A DNA stretch of 64,000 nt from Macrostomum hystrix (taxonomy: Eukaryota; Platyhelminthes; Macrostomidae). Below are positions 12,505 through 22,712 of this stretch, in pieces; positions within the stretch are counted from its first letter, which is position 1; each line of letters starts with the position of its first letter. Below the pieces are notes generated by a model. That model was given only the letters and a program-made list of their open reading frames with translations. It searched no databases and had not been told where the DNA came from. The position numbers were made by a program, and so were the translations under genes. The stretch lies in the NCBI GenBank assembly GCA_950097015.1, contig CATNEN010000034.1:386501-450500 (forward strand), read 5' to 3'.

Positions 12505-13603
12505 TTTCTAATTGTTAGATTATCAGGGTGCTAGATTATCAGAGTATTAGATTATCAGGCTGTTAGATTATCAGGCTGTTATATTATCAGAGTATTTGAT
12601 AATCTGGGTGTTAGATTATCAGGGTGTTAGATTATCAGAGTATTAGATAATCTGGGTGTTAGATTATCAGGGTGTTAGATTATCAGGGTGTTAGATTATC
12701 AAGGTGTTAGATTATCAGGGTGTTAGATTATCAGGGTGTTAGATTATCAGGGTATTAGATTATCAGGTAGTTAGATTATCAGGCTGTCGGATTATCAGGG
12801 TGTTAGATTATCAGGGTGTTAGATTATCAGGCTGTCGGATTATCAGGGTGTTAGATTATCAGGCTGTCGGATTATCAGGGTGTTAGATAATCTGGGTGTT
12901 AGATTATCAGGGTGTTACATTATCAGGGTGTTAGATTATCAGGGTGTTAGATTATCAGGGTGTTAGATTATCAGGGTGTTAGATTATCAGGGTATTAGAT
13001 TATCAGCGTGTTAGATTATCAGGGTGTTAGATTATCAGGGTTTTAGATTATCTGGGTTCTAGATTATCAGGGTATTAGATTATCAGGGTGTTGGATTATC
13101 ATGATGTTAGATTGTCAGGGTTTTAGATTATCAGCGTGTTAGATTATCAGGGTGTTAGATTATCAGGGTTTTAGATTATCTGGGTGCTAGATTATCAGGG
13201 TTTTAGATTATCTGGGTTCTAGATTATCAGGGTATTAGATTATCAGGGTGTTGGATTATCATGATGTTAGATTGTCAGGGTGTTAGATTATCAGGGTGTT
13301 GGATTATCAGCGTGTTAGATTATCAGGGTGTTAGATTATCAGGGTTTTAGATTATCTGGGTGCTAGATTATCAGGGTATTAGATTATCAGGGTGTTGGAT
13401 TATCATGATGTTAGATTGTCAGGGTATTAGATTATCTGGGTGTTAGATTATCAGGGTGTTAGATTATCAGGGTTTCAGATTATCAGGGTTTTAGATTATC
13501 TGGGTGCTAGATTATCAGGGTATTAGATTATCAGGGTGTTAGATTATCAGGGTGTTAGATTATCTGGGTGTTGGATTATCTGGGTGTTGGATTATCTGGG
13601 TGT
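12505..13603. repeat. 16-bp minisatellite with GATTATC core
   Basis: About 68 copies of GTTAGATTATCAGGGT, with CTGTCGG, TTCTAG and TTTTAG variants. Several units carry the inverted core GATAATC (12598, 12647, 12886), so local inverted repeats occur within the array. Confidence 0.95.
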
Positions 13604-13827
13604 TCTTCCTATTCCTCCAAATTTCTTATTCCCGCTGGCTTCGTCCCGTGTCCACTCAAAGGCTGTCGCTGTGTCACTCGCTAGGTCGCTATTCTAGTTA
13701 TACACTTTATATGCTTTCTGCTTTCTGATAAGCTTCAAAACATGCCTTGCTCAACCTTGCTTCTCACTGCTGATTGCGTCATTCCCGTCGTTTCTGTGTT
13801 TTTCCCTCCTCGCCTTCCTTCTGCTAG
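13604..13827. other. Unique spacer
   Basis: Pyrimidine-rich unique sequence ending in the polypyrimidine stretch before the acceptor-like CTGCTAG at 13821-13827. No other feature is seen. Confidence 0.4.
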
Positions 13828-13927
13828 AAGGCCTCGATAGCATTAATAAAGCACCGGAGCATAGTTGGCAACAGCAGAAATTGCAACAGTTCCTTTGATC
13901 GATTGAAAGCCCAACTGAAGGGGAGAG
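13828..13927 (+). CDS. Candidate internal exon, unknown protein
   Basis: A 100-bp segment between a good acceptor (pyrimidine tract then CTGCTAG) and a good donor (GAGAG|GTGAGA). It is open in one frame, beginning KASIALIKHRSIVGNSRNC and ending LKAQLKGR, phase 1. No homologous family is recognised and no adjoining exon with matching phase was found, so a chance combination is possible. Confidence 0.22.
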
Positions 13928-14133
13928 GTGAGAGTCGCATTGGGGAAGACTTGTAGGGAGATCTTGGAAGCGGCCTGTGTATTGCGTGAGCAGTGCTCAG
14001 CTGCTCTTCTAAGAGGAGAAAACGAGGCGAGAGAAGTAAATAAATTATGCAGCTGACTGACTATCGGCTTGGCTTCTTGGCTTCCATTTCTTCAAGGGAA
14101 TAATACTGACAAACTTGCTAAATTCTTCTGACT
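13928..14133. other. Unique spacer
   Basis: No clear feature, apart from a purine-rich stretch (13970-14040) and a plus-strand AATAAA near 14040. Confidence 0.4.
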
Positions 14134-14140
14134 TTATATA
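14134..14140 (+). promoter_or_regulatory. TATA-like motif
   Basis: TTATATA preceding GG, about 40 bp upstream of the ATG of a small signal-peptide ORF at 14176. A start about 30 bp downstream would leave a leader of only some 10 nucleotides, so the pairing is tentative. Confidence 0.2.
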
Positions 14141-14175
14141 GGTCCTCTATAGTTGCGGCTTTTTATAGTCTATTT

Positions 14176-14349
14176 ATGATCAGCTGCCACGAAATGCTGC
14201 TGACGCGACTGCTACTAGTTACAGTCTGCGCCTCAGTGCGGCCTTGCCAGGCCTTCAAAATTGAACAGCATGTCACCCGAGTGTGCCTGCATCATCTCCG
14301 ACGTCGGTGGTCACTGCCCTTTATCCAGACGGAGCTGCTGGACCTTTAA
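14176..14349 (+). CDS. Small signal-peptide ORF (57 aa), candidate secreted peptide
   Basis: Complete ATG-to-TAA frame of 57 codons. The second methionine (residue 7) begins a classic signal peptide, MLLTRLLLVTVCASVRPCQA, followed by about 32 residues with a tribasic RRR site (HHLRRRWSLPFIQTELLDL at the C-terminus). A neuropeptide-like or other small secreted product would fit. Against this, an overlapping frame with splice-like ends also crosses the region (acceptor TTGCCAG before 14251, donor AACAG|GTGGCA near 14352). The ORF is short and unrecognised. Confidence 0.27.
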   Translation: MISCHEMLLTRLLLVTVCASVRPCQAFKIEQHVTRVCLHHLRRRWSLPFIQTELLDL

Positions 14350-15045
14350 CAGGTGGCACCAGCCGACTATTGACATCCTGATGCGAAATTCTCTACTTTC
14401 TCTGACGCCGAATGATCAACGAAAGTTCTGGAACAACACTTTCTCTCTATCTCCTTTCCTCTTGTCTTCCTTCTCTTCCTATTATTTTCTCTTAGCCCGG
14501 AAACTGACGCGCGTGTCTCGCGCCGGCCAACTTTGCTCCGCCCCAGCCTCGGCCTCTCCAACCCTCTTTCTCTCGCTTATTTCAGTCTCTCGTCTTCAGG
14601 TCGGGGACGATGAGTCACTCGGCAAGTGACCAAAAAACTTTTGACGGAAGTGGGCGGGCGGGCGGGGGATGCAGTTCCCGTAGATGGAGAAGATTCCCTA
14701 AGATTGGATTCTGAGTCTGGTTTGGATGGGGCCTTTGTTTGAGCTGAGCATATTATGGGGAGGCTGCTGGAGCAGTGAACTGGGGAAAGTGAGACTTGGT
14801 CTTATCGCTCCTTGATGAAGATTAAGCAGCTTGAGCTCCAGGAAATTTCTGGGAACTCTGCCCCCCCCAAAGCCGCCACGAGATTCACCCAGATTCTCGG
14901 CCTCAGCTTTTTGCTCTAATATATTTCTGATCTCTTTGAGTTCTAATCATCCAAACAGGGATTAGTCGGCTGCTAAATCTCTGATCCCTTCTGAAATCTT
15001 TTTTATGCCCCTGTCAATCTTAAACAGTTAATTCTTTGGTATCTC
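14350..15045. other. Unique spacer, no gene called
   Basis: Pyrimidine-rich sequence to about 14600, then purine-rich sequence with a G-rich run (14650-14668) and a C8 run near 14862. No supported exon. Confidence 0.4.
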
Positions 15046-15295
15046 CGTCGGATCTCCCGTCTCTGATCTCCCGTCTCTGATCTCCGCTCTCTGATCTCCC
15101 CTCTCTGATCCCCCCTCTCTGATCTCCCCTCTCTGATCTCCCCTCTCTGATCTCCCCTCTCTGATCTCCCCCTCTCTGGTCTCCCCTCTCTGATCTCCCC
15201 TCTCTGATATCCACTCTCTGATCTCCCCCTCTCTGGTCTCCCCTCTCTGATCTCCCCTCTCTGATATCCACTCTCTGATCTCCCCTCTCTCCCCA
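15046..15295. repeat. 14-bp minisatellite
   Basis: About 17 copies of GATCTCCCCTCTCT with some one- or two-base length variants (GGTCTCC, GATATCCA). It passes directly into the next array. Confidence 0.92.
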
Positions 15296-15754
15296 CAATG
15301 GTCTCTCCCCTCAATGTTCTGTCCCCCCAATGGTCTCTCCCCTCAATGGTCTCTCCCCTCAATGGTCTCTCCCCTCAATGGTCTCTCCCCTCAATGGTCT
15401 CTCCCCTCAATGGTCTCTCCCCTCAATGGTCTCTCCCCTCAATGTTCTGTCCCCTCAATGGTCTCTCCCCTCAATGTTCTGTCCCCTCAATGGTCTCTCC
15501 CCTCAATGGTCTCTCCCCTCAATGTTCTGTCCCCTCAATGGTCTCTCCCCTCAATGTTCTGTCCCCTCAATGGTCTCTCCCCTCAATGTTCTGTCCCCTC
15601 AATGGTCTCTCCCCTCAATGGTCTCTCCCCTCAATGTTCTGTCCCCTCAATGGTCTCTCCCCTCAATGTTCTGTCCCCTCAATGTTCTCTCCCCTCAGTG
15701 GTCTCTCCCCTCAATGTTCTGTCCCCTCAATGGTCTCTCCCCTCAATGGTCTCC
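15296..15754. repeat. 16-bp minisatellite with two alternating unit types
   Basis: About 28 copies of GGTCTCTCCCCTCAAT, interspersed with the variant GTTCTGTCCCCTCAAT in an irregular order. Overlapping long ORFs on both strands arise from repetition and are not genes. Confidence 0.95.
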
Positions 15755-16231
15755 CCTATGACAGACGCAGGGAATTGTATTTCAGTTCTCTTTGGCAAAA
15801 AAGTGCAAGCCTGGAAATTGAATGACCAGAAGACAACTTGTGACAACAAGGCTGCCAACCGCAGGAGGTGCTGTTCTCTCATTGCAAAGACTTAAAGCCA
15901 GCAACATTAAATGAACGAGGTCAGCCTGCTTCTCTCACTGATGGCTGGAGACTGACTGACTAAACTGACTGCGGAGAGAAATCATCAACTGCGCGGTTTA
16001 TACACCGCTACATGCTGCTACTGGGTCACATGACATCCAGGCATGGACAAAAGTAAAAACTTTCTTTTCACCCACATGCTCTGCTTGTGTAGGCTTAAAA
16101 CGGAAATCGAATACTAGTTTAGGAGGGCCCTCATAGATGACTGTCCTGTAGCTGCAGCTGGCTTGTAAACAGCAGCATTAACATAGTTTTCTGCTGACCA
16201 AAAAATGTTTTCATTGACAGAGAAGAGCTGT
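15755..16231. other. Unique spacer with a weak terminal-exon candidate
   Basis: After an acceptor-like TTGTATTTCAG (ending near 15784) a frame reads LFGKKVQAWKLNDQKTTC and runs to a TAA near 15894. An ATTAAA follows near 15907. It could be a last exon but has no partner, so it is not called as a gene. Confidence 0.25.
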
Positions 16232-16643
16232 TTTTGAGAGCGCTAGAATTATGCAGGGAGAGTGCTAGAATCATGCAGGGAGAGTGCTAGAATCATGCAG
16301 GGAGAGTGCTAGAATCGTGCAGGGAGAGTGCTAGAATCGTGCAGGGAGACTGCTAGAATCATGCAGGGAGAGTGCTAGAATCATGCAGGGAGAGTGCTAG
16401 AATTATGCAAGGAGAGTGCTAGAATCATGCAGGGAGAGTGCTAGAATCATGCAGGGAGAGTGCTAGAATCGTGCAGGGAGACTGCTAGAATCATGCAGGG
16501 AGAGTGCTAGAATCGTGCAGGGAGAGTGCTAGAATCGTGCAGGGAGAGGGCTAGAATCGTGCAGGGAGAGGGCTAGAATCGTGCAAGGAGAGTGCTAGAA
16601 TCATGCAGGGAGAGTGCAAGAATCGTGCAGGGAGAGTGCTAGA
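16232..16643. repeat. 22-bp minisatellite
   Basis: About 18 copies of a 22-bp unit with core GAGTGCTAGAATCATGCAGG. Variants are ATC/GTG, AGACTG and AGAGGG. Confidence 0.95.
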
Positions 16644-17427
16644 AGTGTACAGAGTGGGCCGAAAGTGTGCCAAAGCAGGCAAGCAGGCAGTGAATATTGA
16701 CTAAGAATTCACGCATGGCGGGCACAGGTTTCCAGTGAATCAAAGCAAAGTTTCGCACGGAAACCGGATACCCAGTTAATAAGATTCTCGTCTCGTTCGA
16801 TACTGGTTTCAACTCGTGAGAAATGCATGAATCAAGTCGCATCAACAACAGCCACGAAGGCGTGTAACGTTTTCATTATTCTTTGTGAAGATACAACACA
16901 GCCATTGTGTGCCCAAATTGTGTCCGGATATGCAGCCGCACCTCGTGACTTTAGTTGTTCTTGTGATCGAAAAAGATATAATAAATTCTAGAAAACATGG
17001 CGGAAGGTACATATTGCTGTACCGAAATTCCCTATGACCTAATTACATACTCAATTTTCTATGGTACAATTTACACTTTACACTTTGCTAAAATTTTCCG
17101 ATCCCAAAATGACAGATCCAATGCATCACAGAACCAAAAAATCACAAATCCCAAGATTAAAGTTCCTAAAATCACAAATTAATTAAACCACACATGCCGA
17201 ATATCACACTGACTCTCTAAAAAACAAATACCAAAATTGTACAGATCCCGAAAGTTATAAGGTGCAAAGATTCCAAGCCTCGCATTAGAAAAAAAAATAA
17301 TTAAGAATTTCTACCGATAAAAAGCAGTACAAGAATCTAATTTTACAGTTCACAACGGTTTTGCCAATGAGCATCGGCTGGTATATTATTAGGATATAAA
17401 GATAAGCAATGACGGTGAATATTTAGT
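16644..17427. other. Unique AT-rich spacer
   Basis: No supported gene or RNA. A short frame starting MAEGTYCCTEIPYDLITYSI at 16997 is AT-rich and lacks recognisable features. Confidence 0.4.
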
Positions 17428-18228
17428 ATCCCAGGATTTTAGACAGAAATCCCAGGATTTTAGACAGAAATCCCAGGATTTTAGACAGAAATCCCAGGAT
17501 TTTAGACAGAATTACCAGGATTTTAGACAGAATTACCAGGATTTTAGACAGAATTACCAGGATTTTAGACAGAATTACCAGGATTTTAGACAGAAATCCC
17601 TGGATTTTAGACAGGAATCCCTGGATTTTAGACAGAAATCCCAGGATTTTAGACAGAAATCCCTGGATTTTAGGACAAGAATCCCAGGATTTTAGACAGA
17701 AATCCCAGGATTTTAGACAGAAATCCCTGGATTTTAGACAGAAATCCCAGGCTTTTAGACAGGAATCCCAGGATTTTAGACAGAAATCCCAGGATTGTAG
17801 ACAGAAATCCCAGGATTTTAGACAGAAATCTCAGGCTTTTAGACAGGAATCCCAGGATTTTAGGACAGGAATCCCAGGCTTTTAGACAGAAATCCCAGGA
17901 TTTTAGGACGGGAATCCCAGGATTTTAGACAGAAATCCCAGGATTTTAGGACAGGAATCCCTGGCTTTTAGACAGAAATCCCAGGATTTTAGGACAGGAA
18001 TCCCAGGATTTTAGACAGAAATCTCAGGCTTTTAGACAGAAATCCCAGGATTTTAGACAAAAATCCCTGGATTTTAGACAGAAATCCCAGGATTTTAGAT
18101 AGAAATCCCAGGATTTTAGACAGAAATCCCAGGATTGTAGACAGAAATCCTAGGATTTTACACAGAAATCTCAGGCTTTTAGACAGGAATCTCAGGCTTT
18201 TAGACAGAAATCCCAGGATTTTAGGACA
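17428..18228. repeat. 21-bp minisatellite
   Basis: About 38 copies of ATCCCAGGATTTTAGACAGA plus A. Variants are CCTGG, GCTTTTAG, TTACC and one-base insertions (TTAGGACAGG). Confidence 0.95.
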
Positions 18229-18687
18229 GCTTTAGTCACAGTTAAACTACACTTTTGTGAGTAACGAGCATTTGCAATTCCGAGCGTTTGAGAATGCTTT
18301 TACAATAAATTGCAATGAAACAAGCGATAGAAATCATAACTGATAGGCATGCAGGTAAAGCTACCAGTAATGTACAGTACATGGTAAAAGCAACAGTAAG
18401 CACAAGAAACTGACAACCTCTCCTATTGATGCAATTTCCTGAGGATTGCTTTCCGAAAGCCTAACCACTTTATGGAAAAAAGCACCAAAATTTTCACTTA
18501 ACTTTTCAAAATAATTTGATAACTAAATCAACAGAAATGATAATTTTAGAAAATTGGAGGAGCTACAAAAATCTGAAAATTGACTTAAAAACGTCCGCCA
18601 ATTAGCATACGCTATAGTACGGTTGCTCCCATTGCAACAGCACGACAGACTGAACATGAAGAAGGCAGTGTCAAGTTCTGAGCACTA
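18229..18687. other. 3' flank of the secreted-protein gene
   Basis: AT-rich unique sequence downstream (minus-strand sense) of the gene at 18688-19509. No minus-strand AATAAA is obvious in the first 200 bp, so the polyadenylation site is unknown. Confidence 0.4.
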
Positions 18688-19509
18688 TCAGACCGTCCAG
18701 CCAACTGCTGCCACGGTGGCAAAGAAGATCAGCTGAAGCTTCACCGGCCAATCCGGGCCAACCTTCTCGGCCGAGTTGCCTTTGTCGCTGACGACTGCGT
18801 CAAAGTCGCCCAGCTTTTTGGCAGCCGGCTGGTCGCTGGCCAGCATGTCCGTCTCCTGCTGATCTTGCTGCTGCTGCTTCTGCTGCTGCTGCTTCGGTGA
18901 CTCGGGGGAAGGCTGCTGCTTCTGCACAAACGGCTTCTTGGCCACAATGGCAGTCAGAGAACTCACAATGGGGTTATAGGTGGCGCAGCCTGCAATGCCA
19001 GCACCGCCCGATCTGTCAACGCAGCTGCCACCGTAGATGGCTGTGACGTTGCAGTTCGCCTGACTAAACTGCTTGAAGAAAGCCTTCGCCTCGAAGAGTC
19101 CGCCGTCCATCAGGTTCCAGATCCCATTGTCTGCACGATTCAGTGCTAGCACGAAAGCGCCATTCTGATTGTGGGTGATGACAATGTCCAAGGTCTCGGA
19201 GTCAAAGCATCTCGTAGCATTGTGCACTAGGCGAACATTCAACTGTGTGGCTCCCGGCTGGCCCTTCAATAGGCAGGCCAGCCGGACAGAGATGACCTGC
19301 TTGACATCCACATCGTCCTTAGTTATGGTCATAGACTCGGATTCAACAACAATGTCAGCCCCGGCCATGGTTCTGAACACGCCGCGAACGCTTTGGTGTT
19401 CGTTTTTGTACTTGGAACAGTCGACAGTCCCTTCTGTTGGGAGGCCGTGCCCCTGCGAGACTAGTAGAATGAGAACGGAGAGCAGACACAGTTCGGTCAT
19501 CAAGGCCAT
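18688..19509 (-). CDS. Secreted, probably GPI-anchored cysteine-containing protein, intronless (273 aa)
   Basis: Complete 273-residue ORF starting MALMTELCLLSVLILLVSQG, a clear signal peptide with likely cleavage near residues 22-24. The mature part has six cysteines (contexts DCSK, ACLL, RCFD, NCNV, SCVD, GCAT), enough for three disulfides in one compact extracellular domain of about 170 residues. It has N-glycosylation sequons NAT and NVT. A glutamine-rich spacer follows (KQQQQKQQQQDQQ), and a C-terminal hydrophobic segment, LQLIFFATVAAVGWTV, ends the protein with no cytoplasmic tail, as in GPI-anchor signals. The start is the first Met, directly before the hydrophobic core. The family is not recognised. 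Glycoprotein topology is inferred, and a tail-anchored or type I membrane form cannot be excluded. The frame contrasts with the surrounding repeats in being balanced and repeat-free, so it is very likely real. Confidence 0.8.
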   Translation of the reverse strand: MALMTELCLLSVLILLVSQGHGLPTEGTVDCSKYKNEHQSVRGVFRTMAGADIVVESESMTITKDDVDVKQVISVRLACLLKGQPGATQLNVRLVHNATRCFDSETLDIVITHNQNGAFVLALNRADNGIWNLMDGGLFEAKAFFKQFSQANCNVTAIYGGSCVDRSGGAGIAGCATYNPIVSSLTAIVAKKPFVQKQQPSPESPKQQQQKQQQQDQQETDMLASDQPAAKKLGDFDAVVSDKGNSAEKVGPDWPVKLQLIFFATVAAVGWTV

Positions 19510-19593
19510 GCTTAGTGCTTTCTCTGCTTTAGCTATGCTTTCTGCAAGTCTGGTTTGCTTCAGCTGGTTAGCTCGCCTGATGGCTTCCGTGAC

Positions 19594-19604
19594 CCATTTT
19601 TATT
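19594..19604 (-). promoter_or_regulatory. TATA-like box of the secreted-protein gene
   Basis: On the minus strand the sequence AATAAAAATGG lies about 90 bp upstream of the ATG at 19509. This suits a start site about 60 bp before the ATG. It is a positional inference only. Confidence 0.35.
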
Positions 19605-19771
19605 CTCACTGCACAGCAAGCCAATGGGAATCGTCGTGTGCCCCACCCCACTCCATCACTTTCGCCAAGCCAATGAATAGCAACAGTGAGACGACTCAAA
19701 TCAAACGGATCAGAGGAACAGACTATTTTAGCAGTCATTTTAATCTAGGTTAAAGAACAGTAAATACTTTT

Positions 19772-20685
19772 GGATGGAAACCATGATTACCATGAGCTAC
19801 TGAAATGAAATATACGATGGAAACCATGATTACCATGAGCTACTGAAATTAAATATACGATGGAAACCATGATTACCATGAGCTACTGAAATTAAATATA
19901 CGATGGAAACCATGATTACCATGAGCTACTGAAATGAAATATACGATGGAAACCATGATTACCATGAGCTACTGAAATTAAATATACGATGGAAACCATG
20001 ATTACCATGAGCTACTGAAATGAAATATACGATGGAAACCATGATTACCATGAGCAACTGAAATGAAATATACGATGGAAACCATGATTACCATGAGCTA
20101 CTGAAATGAAATATACGATGGAAACCATGATTACCATGAGCTACTGAAATTAAATATACGATGGAAACCATGATTACCATGAGCTACTGAAATGAAATAT
20201 ACGATGGAAACCATGATTACCATGAGCTACTGAAATTAAATATACGATGGAAACCATGATTACCATGAGCAACTGAAATGAAATATACGATGGAAACCAT
20301 GATTACCATGAGCTACTGAAATTAAATATACGATGGAAACCATGATTACCATGAGCAACTGAAATGAAATATACGATGGAAACCATGATTACCATGAGCT
20401 ACTGAAATGAAATATACGATGGAAACCATGATTACCATGAGCTACTGAAATTAAATATACGATGGAAACCATGATTACCATGAGCTACTGAAATGAAATA
20501 TACGATGGAAACCATGATTACCATGAGCTACTGAAATTAAATATACGATGGAAACCATGATTACCATGAGCTACTGAAATGAAATATAGGATGGAAACCA
20601 TGATTACCATGAGCTACTGAAATGAAATATACGATGGAAACCATGATTACCATGAGCTACTGAAATTAAATATACGATGGAAACC
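19772..20685. repeat. 43-bp minisatellite upstream of the secreted-protein gene
   Basis: About 21 copies of a 43-bp unit containing GATGGAAACCATGATTACCA and then TGAGCTACTGAAAT. Units differ mainly at one base (AAATTAAAT or AAATGAAAT) and at AGCTAC or AGCAAC. The variants alternate irregularly, suggesting expansion by multi-unit steps. Confidence 0.96.
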
Positions 20686-22429
20686 ATCGTTAATCATCCA
20701 AAATACGTACTGGAATGCACAAAACCTATCTAATAGCCTGAATCGTTGCTCGAAGCATCACTTCTAAGCAGAAAAGTTTCAAATACCAGAGCACAGATGC
20801 AGCAATTTTCAGTCTTACTTTCAGTAACCAAAATAAGCCTTAAGATCTGACACTTTTGATTCCATGGTGAACCAACCGTCACTGCTTCCAAAATTTGTGT
20901 AAAATAGTTATTTTATTAAATTACTACTTCTCTAATCCATTAGCATATTAGATCTTAAACTTCATTGGAGAATATCTGACAGTTTCATCAAGTAGATCTG
21001 ACAGTTTCATCAACTAGATCTGACACAATTTGACAGATGATATCGGACACATCAAGTAGATCACCACACACAAATTCTTAACACCTGTCATTACTTTTTG
21101 CACCATCTGTCTTACGTTTCGACATTGGAGTCATTATTACCTTTCTTACCGTCGACCTGAAACCCGATCGCAACTCCCATTGATCCCAAAGTCGAATCCC
21201 CAAGAAGCACGGATGGAATGAATGACCCCCGCCTGACCCGCGCCTGACCCCAGACCCATTGCAACAAGGAACTTATCTGTTCAATGAAGAGTTAAGTGAG
21301 CAGTTCTCCTAAAAGACTCGCGCCTCCCTCCATCGAAGCGAAATTCCCAAAATGATGGGATCTGGCGAGGCGGCGGTCTTCGCCCACGCTCACTCTCCCA
21401 TCACAATCTTTATCCTCTTCGCTCGAACGGTAGCTGCATATGCATATAATTTGCTACTGCGTGAGGCATCCGTATATATTCGGGGTGGACGGTATTACGC
21501 AATCCTGAGCTCACACGCGGGCACACACGCTAATCAGGTTAATCCTCTGATGAGAAGGAATGCAATATTTTCATCCGCATTCCTAAATTCGCAGCTATAT
21601 CAATATAGATTTCTAGCACAGTTTCACAATGCAGACAATATAGATCCCAGCAGCAAAGGTGTCAATATCTCCTCTTCTCCATTTTACATTAGCGAGGCCT
21701 AAATTGTAGTTGAGTATGGGAGGTGTCGTATTACCCGCGCAACGGTGAGATCCCTGCCCAGCGCTCTCAACAATTCATTCAATAAGACCTTCGCATGCTT
21801 AAAAGCAGCAAAAAGTTTTGAGTCCAGCTGGATACTCTCAACCGCACTGGATGACTGGACTGGAAATCATTTGAATTATTTGTGAGAGCCAACGCGATAG
21901 GAGTGAAGCAAATTTGGGAAGAGTGAAAGTTGCATAGACACGCGCTGAGGAAAATTCTCCAAGAGATTGTGAGATATGAGCTCAAAGAAATAGGAGGAGA
22001 AGCTTGCCTCCCCATTGTTGGTGCCACCGGATGGGAATGCCAACAGCTGCCATTGTGCCATCACGTGATCATTATTAAGTGGAGTTGCTATCGAGTCGCG
22101 GAAATCTGGTTCGCTCTCCGGGGGCAGTTGGAAAGCAGATATGAAAATTGCTTCTTCAATTCAATTGTTTGCATTGAAATGGCAATTGAATGAATATGCT
22201 TAGTTTATGATGGCTAAGAGACGAAATTGATGAGAAATTCGCTTTGTTAAAAATATGTGCTTTGCTTTGGGGCCCCATCTCGTAAAGTGGTGTCATTTCT
22301 CAAAAAGGCGCGATTTTGTCTAATGCTTTCATTTTGCATGGGGTGCCATTTTGTTTAGTGGTCTCGATAAGGTGCTATAAGGTGCTATTTGTCTAGTGTT
22401 GTAATTTCGCAAAAACATGTTTGTGCCTA
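20686..22429. other. Long unique spacer without a supported gene
   Basis: About 1.7 kb of mixed sequence. Three ATCTGACAG-type short repeats occur at 20975-21050. A plus-strand frame at 21352-21702 and another at 21930-22193 (starting MHRHALRKILQEIVRYELKE) are open but show no domain and no matching splice partner. A CACGTG E-box lies near 22063. Nothing firm is called. Confidence 0.4.
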
Positions 22430-22712
22430 GTACAGTCCTTTCGCAAAAAAACATCTTTGTGTCTATTGCTGGCGTTTCGCAAATCATTTTGTCTATAGCT
22501 GGCGTTTCGCAAATCATTTTGTCTATAGCTGGCGTTTCGCAAATCATTTTGTCTATAGCTGGCGTTTCGCAAATCATTTTGTCTATAGCTGGCGTTTCGC
22601 AAATCATTTTGTCTATAGCTGGCGTTTCGCAAATCATTTTGTCTATAGCTGGCGTTTCGCAAATCATTTTGTCTATAGCTGGCGTTTCGCAAATCATTTT
22701 GTCTATAGCTGG
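22430..22712. repeat. 30-bp minisatellite
   Basis: About nine nearly identical copies of a 30-bp unit (core GCAAATCATTTTGTCTATAG then CTGGCGTTTC). The 30-bp period keeps all frames open, which creates false ORFs. It leads into the related 35-bp array. Confidence 0.96.

Noticed and set aside
19169-19753. 194-codon plus-strand ORF
   Set aside because: It is a shadow of the minus-strand secreted-protein gene and has no features of its own.
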